A stretch of DNA of 64,000 nt from Ricordea florida (Eukaryota; Cnidaria; Anthozoa; Corallimorpharia; Ricordeidae). Shown here one piece after another: positions 44,557 to 55,348 of this stretch. The notes beneath the pieces are model-generated. The model was not told the origin of the DNA and made no database searches. It saw only the letters and a program-made list of their open reading frames with translations. Both the position numbers and the translations under genes were made by a program. The stretch spans positions 13,302,133 to 13,366,132 of the forward strand of contig OX453276.1 of the NCBI GenBank assembly GCA_949710005.1, in the 5' to 3' direction. How positions within the stretch are numbered: the stretch's first letter is position 1; every line of letters begins with the position of its first letter.

Positions 44557-45076
44557 CGGTCGTTTCGCATACAAGTCGATTCGCATACATCGAGGTCGTT
44601 TCGCATACATCGAGGTCGTTTCGCATACAAGGTCTTGGTCGATTCGCATACATCGAAGTCGTTTCGCCGACACGATCTTGGTGGATTCGCATACATCGAA
44701 AAAGTGCAAAATACATTGAAAAAGTTCTCATAAACACTCTAACAAGATAGCTATAGGAAAGAGAAATAAACTTAACCTCAACCCGGCGATATGCGCGTGT
44801 TGTTATTATGTATCGTGCGTTATTTCTGTTCGGCACAGCGAACGCGTTGACAGCGCGTAGACTAAGTTCAAGTTTAACTTGCCATGCACTATATCTAGAA
44901 GAATTGTGTTATGTTGTTTAAATGCTTTTCGCGGTTTGATACTAAACCCGGCCACAAAATATCAAACGACCGACATCCGATCGTGTCGGCGAAATCGACC
45001 AAGACCTTGTATACGAAACCACCTCGATGTATGCGAATCGACTTGTATGCGAAACAACTTGTATGCGAAACGACCG
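44557..45076. mobile_element. 520 bp inverted-repeat element (CGGTCGTTTCGCATAC ends)
   Basis: The left arm, CGGTCGTTTCGCATACAAGT and several GTCG.TTCGCATACA words up to about 44690, is mirrored on the right from about 44985 to 45076. The inverted arms are about 100 bases. No target duplication is clear. It has no transposase, so it is a MITE-like element. It splits the RTEEERE-repeat gene. Confidence 0.7.
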
Positions 45077-45259
45077 ACATCCTGTCTATCGTGTTAGAAA
45101 TAATCTGAGCCACCAAGCAATATAAGACAGGAAAGGCTACAACTCATTTTCTTTTTTGTGTTCTATTTCACAGATGAACAAAGGGAAAGAAACAGAAATA
45201 GAGCGAGGAAAAGGAGACGAAATTCATGCGAGGAGCAACATGAGGCGAGAAGATTTTCA

Positions 45260-45704
45260 GGTAATTGCCATTTATACGTTGCTTACACTCCAGTGGAAGT
45301 TAATCCGTCATCAAAATACAAATGAAAAGCCATTTCAACGTCTTTGAATCGACATTCATTAGATTTAAACCGGAAACGAAATGCGTCGGTCACATGACTT
45401 TATTTACACTGTATACTTCACCAAAATGGCTGCTCGGCTTTTTGGAAGGATAGGAATCATTCATAACTGTAGGAATGGACATTTAAAAACCCCAGGAAAA
45501 GTTGTGTGGCTAAAAACTAGAAGATACTACGCTAATATAATAGAGGAGAAATTCTGCATGATTTGCCGACCTAATCTGGTGAATGCAATGTTTAAGTGAT
45601 ACCTGTTGACGTTTCTCCGAATTTTTCCAGCAGTTTCCCGGAATTGACGGTACAGTATTTTTTTAGTTTATTTTGTGGATTTGCTCTCGTCTGTTTATTT
45701 ACGG
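45260..45704. other. Spacer, nothing recognised
   Basis: Short frames only. The start of a TTAA-type terminus follows at 45705. Confidence 0.4.
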
Positions 45705-45969
45705 TTAAGGTATTCCTGGAGGCTATTTTAGGCATTTTTGATTGATATAATTTGTAGGGATTTTCTAAGATATATTTACGCAAAGTTTGCCATATTAACA
45801 CCATTGAATAATTATTTCAAGTACCTTCTGACAAAATTGTTTTTTCTTAGGAATAATGTAAAGTATTTCTGGAATTTGACGTATATGTGGGCATGGTCGT
45901 AACCATGTCACATCACACTTTCTTAAAAATCTTGAGTAAAATTTATCCTTAGGGCATACCCTTGCGAAA

Positions 45970-46250
45970 TGAATTCCCAGCTTTCTGGGAATTCCTAGGA
46001 ATTCCCAGAAATTCCCAACTATGCAAATCAGCCTTCATCAAGTAAGCTTGGAATTCTTGAGAATTTTTGGGAATGTCAAATTAGGTCTCACTCTAGGCTT
46101 GGAATTCCTAGGAATTCCTAGGAATTCTAAGTTTTACAATTTTAGAAGCTTAAGAATTGTTGAGAATTTCTGGGAATAGAGAAATTCAGGCCAACTGGGC
46201 TTGGAATTCCTGGGAATTCCTAGGAATTCTAAGTTATGCAAATTAGGAAT
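45970..46250. repeat. Left GGAATTCCTAGG palindrome array
   Basis: About a dozen words such as GGAATTCCTAGGAATTCC and GGGAATTC in a 280-base stretch; each word is a perfect or near-perfect palindrome. Confidence 0.85.
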
Positions 46251-46751
46251 TTAGCTCAGGGATGTTTAAAAATCAGAAAGACTTTAAAAATTGTAGAAGA
46301 TTTCGTAGTCTTTTCTTATTTTGTCACATTTTAATTTTGTTAAGTGATTGTACTGGAAAACTTATAATACAGGACATACTGGTAATGTACACTTCTATTC
46401 TTACATTGTTACATCCAAGATCAATGTGGTTTTCGAATGAAAACTGGCCTAAATCAGGAACATGAGTCGTACTTCCATTCAGAGGCTCATCGAAGCTTGA
46501 TTCAGATCTCAATGCAGGCGATAAAGTCGCGTACAAGTCACAGGCTCAGCCGCTTTCTACAAAGTTTCCCGAAGCTTTCAAACGTTTGTGATTGAATTGC
46601 GTTGTCCTCAGGGTATCGGTATACTGGAATCATCGACATATATTTTGTATTTCCTTTTAAAAGGACCTGCAAGCATAGTGAAAAAAGAGAACCCAAAGGT
46701 TTCGCTTTGAATACCGACGAAAGTATATTCTACTCGAAGGAAAAAGCTTAC

Positions 46752-46891
46752 CTTTGCCGTGAACTAAGCAAGTCAGATTCAATTCATTGCCAATTCGAGA
46801 CAACAAACTGAGGCAGATGGAGCATTTGTACAGCTTTTTGTTTTCCTGTACCATTTCCTCAAATAATAAACTTTCATTCTTTTCGGGGTCA
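46752..46891 (-). CDS. Exon-like segment with a C-x2-C motif
   Basis: Bounded by ATATTGCAG and GTAAGC. It encodes DPEKNESLLFEEMVQENKKL then YKCSICLSLLSR and ends LTCLVHGK plus one base. The single C-x2-C could be half of a zinc finger. It lies 270 bases from a plus-strand ATG exon. Family not recognised. Confidence 0.35.
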
Positions 46892-47158
46892 CCTGCAATA
46901 TCACCAAGACAATTGATCGAGCGAAATCAAGTCAAATCACGTCGCAAAATTCATATCGTGACGCACGTGACGATCAAACAATCCACAAAGAACCTTTGTC
47001 CTGTTCGCCCAGTTCTTATCATGTGATTGAGGATAGCCAATCGAGTGAGTCACAGCTCTCTGACCCTTCTCTACCGCCATTTTTTAATCCATTCATCGAT
47101 TCCCGATTCATTCTGCCGTGACTTTTGTCTTGTTCTCGTTCTATTTACATCTCTCACA

Positions 47159-47221
47159 ATGGTTTTTCTTGTTGTTCAATGGGTTGGAGAGAATAGTATC
47201 TCGGTCCTTAAGGACAATCAG
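47159..47221 (+). CDS. First-exon-like segment MVFLVVQWVGENSIS
   Basis: ATG 47159 opens 21 codons ending at CAG/GTAAAC. The pattern (hydrophobic-V-(Q/E)-W/F-x6-S-V) resembles the first exon of a class of invertebrate BEN/DUF4806-type proteins (weak recall). Downstream exons were not found. It may be a gene start captured by the surrounding element. Confidence 0.3.
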
Positions 47222-47427
47222 GTAAACAAGAAAAAACACCGAGGAAGGAGCGACTGTTAGCGTCACTTCCAAGACCGACAACATGCAACAAAGCCATCTA
47301 CAAAGCCGTCGTGCTGAAAGTATTTCGTAAGTAAAACTGCATTCATTCGTCTACTTACCGCATATTTTTGATAAAATGGATATTTATTTTGCTGTCGATA
47401 TAAGAACTGATCTTACTTCAGAATACC

Positions 47428-47575
47428 CGGTAAGATTTCCTCACAGGTCCCTACTTCATTGTGCATGCTGGCAAGCCGTACAGTTTCGTTCTCAGAAATG
47501 TTTGCACGCGCACTTCCCAAAACAATTCAACTACAGCATGCATAATGAAGTAGGGACCTGTACGAAAATCTTACC
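47428..47575. repeat. 148 bp hairpin
   Basis: GTAAGATTTCCTCACAGGTC then CCTACTTCATTGTGCATGCTG is followed about 60 bases later by its inverted copy (CAGCATGCATAATGAAGTAG then GGACCTGT). Probably a small MITE. Confidence 0.7.
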
Positions 47576-47699
47576 GAATACCCGTCCACTTATTTATATA
47601 CTGATGAATAACAAAAGAGTCCATTGTGATATACCTCGTTCTTCAAAAGCCCCCGACACATGTAAACGAAGTGGACGGGTATTCTGAAGTTGCTCCGTA

Positions 47700-48480
47700 G
47701 AATACCGATCGAACCCTCAATTTCCGATTGCGATAAAACATAAGTTTATTTAAACCAAAATTGATTTTCCTTTGTTTTTAGCTCAGGAAGATATTATAAT
47801 GTCACAACAAGTTAAAAAAATTAAAGTGGCTATTTCTGAAAATTTGATTAATGGTATTGACCTTTAATTTCTGGTCAGATTATTACCTAGAAGATTTTAA
47901 TGTCATGAATTATTTTGTGATTGTAAAAACAATTGACAACTTCTAGAAAATAATGATTGTTGCAGAAATTTTCTCATTGCACTTAAACATTTAGTACATG
48001 TATTTAAGTGCATGTATTTGCAGTTATTTGTTTTATTTTGAATTGATTGTTGCTTATTTAATGTCAAGATTATAATTTGATACATTCAATTAAAAATAAT
48101 ATACTTATCATTATAGGGAAAATTGGTCAATTTATTTACAACAAAATAACTATTTATTTGTCAAGAAAGTTTATTCATATGTATATATATACATAAGGAC
48201 TACAGTCATTATACTGAATTATTTGATTCCTACTTCACAAAAAGTCATTGTCTTAGAATTAGATTGTTTGAGGTCACTGTTGTAATTTTTTAAAAACATT
48301 TAAACAATCACTGCAGTGAAATTCTTAAGTCAAGTTAAAGCGGAAGAAGTATTTTTTGTTAACATGGAGAGCTATTTTTCAGTTATTGCTGGAATAAACA
48401 TTGTTTCAGTTTTTGTACATTTGTCTTATGGATTTCTGGTTCGGAGAGCCAAATAACAACTTCTAGTATTAACTTCCTTT
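47700..48480. other. AT-rich core of the element
   Basis: No reading frame or motif recognised. A short TATATGTATATATATA run lies at about 48180. Confidence 0.4.
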
Positions 48481-48487
48481 ACATAAA

Positions 48488-48965
48488 GGTTTAAATGCAA
48501 ATCAGTTTTTGATTGGAATATCCCTTAATTCGGTCAGCAGGTCGATTTTTTATATCCCTATTGACCTAGCTATTCCAAGCTATTCCTAGGAATTCCTAGG
48601 AAATTCCTAGGAATTCCTAAGAAGTAATCATTCTGTTTATATTCTTTCAACTCCTAGGAATTCCTAAGAATTCCTAGGAATATTTTCCAAGCCAACTGAT
48701 GGGTGAGCAAAGTTTGGAATTCCTAGGAATAAGGGTTTAAATGCAAATCAGTTTTTGTTTGGAATATCCCTTAATTCCGTCAGCAGGTCGATTTGTTATA
48801 TCCTTATTGACCTAGCTATTCCAAGCTATTCCTAGGAATTCCTAGGAATTCCTAAGAAGTAATCATTCTGTTTATATTCTTTCAATTCCTAGGAATTCCT
48901 AAGAATTCCTAGGAATATTTTCAAAGCCAACTGATGGATGAGCAAAGTTTGGAATTCCTAGGAAT
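48488..48965. repeat. 246 bp tandem duplication
   Basis: The segment starting GGTTTAAATGCAAATCAGTT at 48488 is repeated at 48734 with a few differences; each copy ends in a GGAATTCCTAGG cluster. Confidence 0.85.
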
Positions 48966-49085
48966 TCCTAGGAATTCCATGTTCCAATTACCGTGAAATT
49001 TCACACCTTGATTCCTAGGAAATTCCTAAGAATAAATTCTTAGGAATTCTTAGGAAATTCCTAGGAATTCCTAGGAATTCTCAAT
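48570..49085. repeat. Right GGAATTCCTAGG palindrome array
   Basis: More than twenty TTCCTAGGAATTCC and TTCCTAAGAATTCC words; mirror-image counterpart of the array at 45970. Confidence 0.9.
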
Positions 49086-49104
49086 TCCATTTCGCAAGGG
49101 TTAA

Positions 49105-49706
49105 CCTTTGGCCAAACGATGCACATCAATATTCTCTACATTGCTTTGGCAGTGTGTCAAAATTAAGAAAAACCAGAATATTTTAAGGCGCATAATCTGA
49201 TATCTCTTGTCCGTGAATTTCGTGGAGCCACCACCATTCATATATCTGAGAAGAACTGACGTGCTGCCAAGGAAATATTCGTATATATGTTTATTTCATA
49301 TCCTCCAAGTTTCAAGTCTTTCTGCCGAAACCACACAAAGAAGTTACAACTGGTAAGGCTCTCCTCAAAATTGGTAGGCCATTTACGTCCAAGAATTATC
49401 CGCAAATTGAAGAGAAATCGATTAGGAGACCAAATACTGTGCTGTATTCGATGGCAGCCATCTTGCCTGAGTCTTTAATAATCGTTTGCAGCGGTAAAAC
49501 GCAAAATAGAGCCCCATATTTGGCCTTTTACGCCCTTCGCGTGCCCCTATTTTTCCCGCGAAACCAATCAGATGCAGGGATAGTAAACATTGACACCTCA
49601 CCATAGCAACAGCACCTCGAATTTCAGTGTTGACAGCCCAAAACCCCATGTAGTGACGAAAAGTATTGTGCAAAGGAGGAGAACGTATATTACGAAGATT
49701 CCGCAA
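49105..49706. other. Spacer upstream of Penelope-like remnant
   Basis: Nothing recognised beyond short frames on both strands. Confidence 0.4.
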
Positions 49707-50908
49707 TGTCCAAAACGAAAATGTCTATAAGCAGGAAAAAAGCATCGGAAAAGGCTCAGGAAGCCCGAGGTTATGATTCGAAAGCAAGAATCCGTTTAGA
49801 TTTTGAAAAGTTGAGAAACGAAGGATGGACAATTGAAGAACGGCAAACGACATCGAGCTCAACAGTCTGATTCGTAAAGAATCGAAACCGAGCGGTCATG
49901 CCGAATCAACTATGATTACAGACAACGAATTTCTTCAATACCTCAGACCAAATACACCTGGTGACAAGGATGTCTGTTATACAGTACCAAAAACACCTTC
50001 GTACTGTCCACTTTCGGACACCGAAGAAAACATGTCAGAGGACAAACTAAATGATGCCACCGAGGATTCACCTCCACCATGATCGCAACCCAGACCACTG
50101 ACTCGTAACACCAACGAAAACAATTGCAAAATGTAAATAGGCAGAGTCGTTTTGAGTCGCAATCGGCGTCAAACATTGTAAACAACGACAATGTAAAACT
50201 AACTGAATTGGAGAGAACGCTCCTGGAACTCACGAATATCGTGTCAACACATGTAAGCAACACAAATAAACGTGTTGAAAGTCACAACATTGTACTCTCT
50301 GAACCATCAAATTTTTCAGAGAGGGAAATCACTTTCCTCGACACAATAGTATACAAAAGGGGTAGATTTCAAACTGACTCTATCCTGGACATCAGGACCC
50401 ACTACAAGCCGACAGAAACCTTCCAATACACGCATTTCACCTCATGTCACCCTCCGGGTGTAAAACGAGGTTTTATCAATGGCGAAGCAACACGACTCCT
50501 CAGAACAAACTCTTCACAGACTCGGAAGAGTGCCTCGCAAACTTCAAACTACGCCTCAAAACGCGAGGATACCCTAATTACTTCATTGAGAGGTCCCTAA
50601 AAGGAGTCTGCTTCGAAGACAGAAAGTTGGAACTCCAACAAAGAAAGAAGACTCAAATGAGAGTTTTGCCATTTGTCACGACGTATCACCCAACAGTGCG
50701 TGACTTAAAGAAAATTTTAATGAAAAACTGGGTTCTCATACAAAACCAGCAGTTGCTACAAAGCCTCCCATTATATCATACAAGAGAGGCAAATCTCTTA
50801 AAGATACGCTCGTTACAGCGAAGATTTGACAGAAGGCTAAAATGCATTGCTACCACAACTCACGAGGGGAGTCCACGTAGGCCTGTCATTATCTTTTGTA
50901 TCGGATGA
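49707..50908 (+). pseudogene. Penelope-like retroelement remnant
   Basis: A start-like segment at 49707 (MSKTKMSISRKKASEKAQEA) breaks frame twice. From 50124 the frame contains FSEREITFLDTIVYKRGRFQ, then THYKPTETFQYTHFTSCHPP and EATRLLRTNSS, the block that follows the RT palm in Penelope-like elements (FLDT...KPT....YLH..S.HP). The frame then shifts to 50444-50908 with LRLKTRGYPNYFIERSLKGV and LPFVTTYHPTVRDLKKILM. The RT catalytic core and any GIY-YIG endonuclease are missing. Confidence 0.6.
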
Positions 50909-50910
50909 CA

Positions 50911-51685
50911 TGGTTTTACTTAGTATGTCAGCGATCTGTCAACCAGATCATCCTTCGGGAATTCCAAAGCAAGATGATGGTGTTTTGGGCGCAGCATGGT
51001 GTCCTACTTTTCCCGCAAAATCAGCCCTATAAACAAAAATTCCCTCGCCTATATCTCGGTAGAGTTTGGTTGTATCAACCTGAAACTTTGCATGCGAGTT
51101 CATGTTGAGCTCGCCTATTAGCTGAAAAAAAATTACGGCAATCCGAAAGAGTCACTTTAGCCTCCAGGAATACCTTAAATGACCAAGTTATGTGGATTTT
51201 TTGCATTTACGTCCTTTTTGTGAATACCGCGTTTGTAATTATCAAAACCGGCGCCCATGAACAAACGATGAAATTCATGATCGATTGAAATCGGCAACAA
51301 TAGATGCGCTAAACAATATTGAATGCATAAGCCTTTGTTATTACCCATAATCATTGATTTTAAATTTTATCCATAAATAGATGACAATACAGTAATCAAT
51401 AATTATTATTGATCTAATAAATGACATTGATTTTTAGCGGTCCTAATACATTACGGGGAAATATCGGACTGAGACCTTTTATCAGACAATTTGATTCTTT
51501 CTGAATGCAGTACAGTCATTGATTTATTTTATACAACTTAGATGAAAAATACATTCAAGGCCAATTCAACCTGTGCGCCCCTCTCTTTCACTAAGTGTCA
51601 ACGCTGAGAGATAAAAATTTCTGATCAGTTGTCATCATCCAGTTAATAATGATAATTGACATATTTTTACACTTATCTGCTAGAA
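50911..51685. other. Spacer containing the TTAA-type terminus at 51153-51178
   Basis: The interval includes the inverted GGTATTCCTGGAGGCTA end. Otherwise AT-rich with no frame of note. Confidence 0.45.
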
Positions 51686-53930
51686 ATGTGCTATTATGGT
51701 GCAGACGAGTTGCAGAGGCCTGAGGATTTGGAAAGGATTGCATCAGATAAAGGATTCTTAATTTCTGAAAATCAAGGTTTGGGCAATTGTATGTTCTATG
51801 CATTGGTGGAGCAACTTCAAATTGTGAAAGGAATAGAAATTTCACATGAAAAGCTGAGAGTGAATTTGGTGCAATTCCTAAAGGAAAATTACAACTTGGT
51901 AAGTCATTAATGGTTTTTCAAGTGACATTGTAATTTTGTTAGTAAAAACTACCTACTAACATTTATTATTCCACTATGTAAAGAAGGCTTGATTTAAGTA
52001 TTTAAAGCATTTTCTTACTATTACAATTTTGTTTATTCTCTGCCTTATTTGTTGTTTGATAACACAGGCTTCAAAAAGCGTAGGAGCTACTTCTTGCTTG
52101 CGTGCCCAACTTTGTTCGAAAAATTGTCAATTAAACTACCAAATTCTGTTGGCTATATTTGTCCCCAGTATCCTCTAGATCTATTCGTGTCCTTTTCATG
52201 TAAAGCCTTCAGTATGTCATCTATAATTAATTTTGCCAATGCAGTATTCGAATAAATTTGTCATTTAAGCAGGTCCAAATAAGTTGTGAAAAATCTGTTT
52301 GGGAGCTCATGACCTCCTGTAAAATAATTATCGCATAAAAATGACATGATTTTTCCAGGCCCAGGCCTTGATGCATTTTGAGAAACACGAAAAGAATTTT
52401 CTGAGCCCAAACAGTTTTTAGGGGTTTCGAGAACACAAGTCTGGGTACAATATTTCATTGGAACATATTTTAATTTTTCTTTTTGCTCTGTGATTTACCA
52501 ACTTTGTTTAAATTGCCTGTCACTTATATGCAAGTAAGAGACTGCTAAACACACACTTCATTTGTTATATGTCAATTTTTTTAAAGCACAATGGAACACA
52601 TCTGTTCAGCTTTGTGATCAGGATAGATATCCAACATGGTGTGATTACTTGGAAAGCATGGAAAAAGAAGGCACATGGGGTGACAATTTGATTTTACAAG
52701 CTGCTGCAAATTACTATGGAACATCTGTTCGTGTCATCAGCAGTCTTGGCGAGGAGAATGAGTTATTGATCAGTCCAGACAGTCCAGGTTATGTTTCAGC
52801 TTGCACCACCTACACCAGCCATCAACAGCCGCTTGTGCTTGGGCATGTTTCCGAGCTGCACTTTGTGAGCCTCATATCCAGTGAAGGTATAATAATTAAG
52901 TAAATTATAGATTACTGCTTATTTCATAGAGAGCTACTGTAGATACAATTTACTAGGAGCACTTGCTCATGCACCTGTTATAGTAAGTTACAACAATTGT
53001 GTCTGTCATAGTAAGTTGGGTGCAATGACCAAATATTTAAAAACCTGCCTTTTATTATGGGGCAGAGGACAGTTAACCAATTTCATAACTTGCTGATCTA
53101 TTGTTCTTAGGTCCAGTATTGGAAATTATTAAATAGGAAATGGTTTCGGTTCCGGATTTCTTCCCACAAGAATCTAAATTTTTGCTTCTGAATTTAATAA
53201 AAAAACGCCTAGTGTAATCTTTGGTTTATTTGCACTGTGTTTACAAGGAAAAAAAAAACAACAAGGAGAAAAAGGATGACAGGACATCAGTACTTACATT
53301 TACACCAGTGAATTTACACATGTATGTCCTTTGGTGTGAGACTAGTGTCTTTTGAATATTGAGTTAAATATTGTTTGTAGCCTATATTTTTAGGTTTATT
53401 GTATCAATAGTTACTTTTTTCACTTTGTTTAACAAATAATTTTATAGGGTAGGGGTTTATATGACCATATTTCATTTAATTGATTTACATGTGGGGTCCT
53501 ATTCTTTCTTCAGCTAAATGAAATTGTAGGTAGACATCACTTTTAATTTGTAAACATTTACCCTTGGGAGGTGAATTGCAGTTGGCAGTTACCAACCTGC
53601 ATTGAGTATTTCATTTTCTCCTCTGCAGAATGTCATGCTCAAGGTGAAAATGAATGTGTTGGTCTTGGTGCTTCAGTAACTGATGCAACAGTGGTAGCTA
53701 TTGGAGGTACATAATTGTCATGCATACTATGGTATCTAAGGGACATTTATTTACAGCATAGCTGTACACCTGTATATTAGAAAGCAAGACAACATAATTA
53801 TTATTTATTTGCATTGCTTTATTGGTTATGCACATTTCTTATCCACTAACTACTTTCTTTCAGCAAGTGAAGTGGAATCAAATTTTAGTTGCTTTAAGAG
53901 CAAACTCGTCCATTCAATCTGCCACTTGTA
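51686..53930 (+). CDS. OTU-domain cysteine protease, four exons
   Basis: Exon 1 (about 51684-51899) carries GLGNCMFYALVEQLQ, matching the catalytic Cys box of OTU proteases (usually GDGNCLF; the Asp is Leu here). Exon 2 (about 52585-52888) has EKEGTWGDNLILQAAANYYG and GHVSELHFVSL with the catalytic His. Exons 3 (53629-53707) and 4 (53865-53930, ending in TAA) join in phase. The exon 1 to exon 2 phase is not clean, so a small exon may be missing or the copy shifted. OTU proteases cleave ubiquitin chains; OTU domains are also carried by Helitron2/Helentron elements, which fits the Rep/helicase gene downstream. Confidence 0.6.
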
Positions 53931-54025
53931 AAAATGGTCTACCTCAAGAGGTTTAGTGATTTGTAGGTTTATGTCGAAATAATCCTTATCTTTAACAATA
54001 TTTTGAACAATGCCCAGGGTTTTAA

Positions 54026-54714
54026 GGTTACCGTATACCTTCGCGGGTGTCCTTCGCGAAAAAAATATTACCGCGCTGTCTTAAATACAACCACTACAAA
54101 TTATATATCAATGTCAAGGTTATAGAATGCTCTATTCGATAAAAATTGTTTCGCTTCAATTCTTCTTAATAGTAAGGCGAGCGCGACCTAAAAGCGCGAA
54201 ACGACCGACGTCCCTTTGAGCGAATTTATCGGGTATCAAACTCAACCGAGTAAACAAAACTACTGCATTATATCATTCACAAGGCATCAATCATCAAAAC
54301 AGTGTCAGGGATTTCCGTTTTTTTAAATTGATCCCCCGCAATGGCCATTGTTGTGAAAGGTATCGGTAAATTTTTGATCATCAAAATTGACAGAAAAATT
54401 GCGAAGCAACCAATAGAAATATCGAAAAAGCCTCACACGTTTTGAAGATTAATGCCTTGTGATTGATATAATGCAGTAGTTTTCATTCTAAGGTCGAATT
54501 CCATACCCGATAAATTCGCTCAAAGAGACGTCGGTCGTTTTGGGGTTTTGGGACGCACTCTCTTTACGGTTAAAAAAAATCAAAGCGAAATAATTTTTAC
54601 CGGATAGTGCATTTCATTAGCTTTGTACTGATATATAGTTTGTGGTTGTTACATTTAAGACAGCGCGCAAATATTTTTTTTCGCGAAGGACACCCGCGAA
54701 GGTATACGGTAACC
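54026..54714. mobile_element. 689 bp fold-back element with TTAA duplication
   Basis: It is flanked by TTAA on both sides (54022-54025 and 54715-54718). The two halves are inverted copies of about 330 bases, from GGTTACCGTATACCTTCGCG inward, through CGAAACGACCGACGTC and TTTGAGCGAATTTATCGGGT, to near the centre. It has no reading frame of note. Fold-back MITE; the TTAA target suggests mobilisation by a piggyBac or Kolobok transposase. Confidence 0.85.
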
Positions 54715-54718
54715 TTAA

Positions 54719-55344
54719 TATAAAATCTCATGAGCTTTTACATGTAGCTTGAATTTGTAGGCTTTTTTTTGTCAAAGGCTCTTTCCCGGCATTCACTTTC
54801 TGCGATTTGTGTATGTACTGCTACACTAATTAATTGGAATCTGCCAAGGCTAAGAACCTGTTGCCATCATGTGAACATAATCCTCCTGAATTGAAATTTC
54901 ACTTTCTTGCTTGAGAAAGCTTGCAATTATAAACTGATTTTAAAAAGATTTTTAACACATCCAATGCTTTCAATTACAAAAATAATGTTTTGTTGCGACA
55001 ATTCCCATCAAAATTAGCCAGAGACTGAACAGCTCTCTTTTTTAGGTGTTTGTTCAAGCGTGAAATATTTAAAATTACTTTGTCTAGACTAACCCTCACA
55101 TGTCTTCACTCATAAGCATTAGAAATCTATTCTGTCTAGCAATGTGAATACAAAACTGACTTTAACTGAAATCAAAATGAGTGAATTGAAAAGGCTAAAT
55201 AACTACATGGCACTAAACAAGTTTTTCTAAAAAATAAATCTTGATTGATTACAGGTGCAGATCGCACTTCAACAAACGCATAAAGAAGAGTTAGTCAATC
55301 ACGGTGAACAAGAATTCACCATTCCAACATTTCGGCTGCATGCT
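54719..55344. other. Spacer between two TTAA elements
   Basis: No gene recognised; AT-rich. Confidence 0.45.
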
Positions 55345-55348
55345 TTAA

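Larger units (their letters stand above)
44036..45259 (+). pseudogene. Arg/Glu-rich repeat protein start (RTEEERE repeats), interrupted
   Basis: ATG 44036 begins MAGRTITEEQKRKK. After a shift in a purine run the frame from about 44061 continues RRRNSTEEQREAERE and then 21-residue repeats of the type MRRKRTEEEREVETQRLRE (five copies, 44169-44430). An inverted-repeat element interrupts the gene after about 44556. A further exon (about 45174-45259; acceptor TTTCACAG, donor GTAATT) restores the pattern with DEQRERNRNRARKRRRNSCE. Similar RT.EQRE repeats precede Helitron-type helicases in some invertebrates (family knowledge, not checked). Confidence 0.5.
45959..49100. mobile_element. Non-autonomous element with CCCTTGCGAAATG ends and GGAATTCC arrays
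   Basis: The ends CCCTTGCGAAATG and CATTTCGCAAGGG are inverted. The right end is followed by TTAA (49101-49104); the left is preceded by CATA, which may be a decayed TTAA. CCC/GGG ends would fit piggyBac. Dense GGAATTCCTAGG arrays lie just inside both ends. The core carries two divergent exon-like segments (46752-46891 minus, 47159-47221 plus) and a hairpin (47428-47575), but no transposase. Confidence 0.6.
45709..51174. mobile_element. Possible TTAA-flanked composite bounded by GGTATTCCTGGAGGCTA ends
   Basis: A GGTATTCCTGGAGGCTA terminus at 45709 (TTAA at 45705-45708) and its inverted copy ending at 51174 (TTAA at 51175-51178) face each other 5.5 kb apart. Beyond the 17 bases the two ends differ, so they may instead belong to two separate insertions of one family. 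Nested inside are the 45959-49100 element and a Penelope-like remnant. GG...CC ends with TTAA would fit Kolobok better than piggyBac. Confidence 0.4.

Noticed and set aside
44024-44836. Minus-strand frame of 270 codons, Ser/Leu/Phe-rich
   Set aside because: It is the complement of the RTEEERE coding repeat and of the inverted-repeat element; composition explains its openness.
48570-49085. Possible CRISPR-like array
   Set aside because: Repeats are short overlapping palindromes without unique spacers, and the DNA is eukaryotic.
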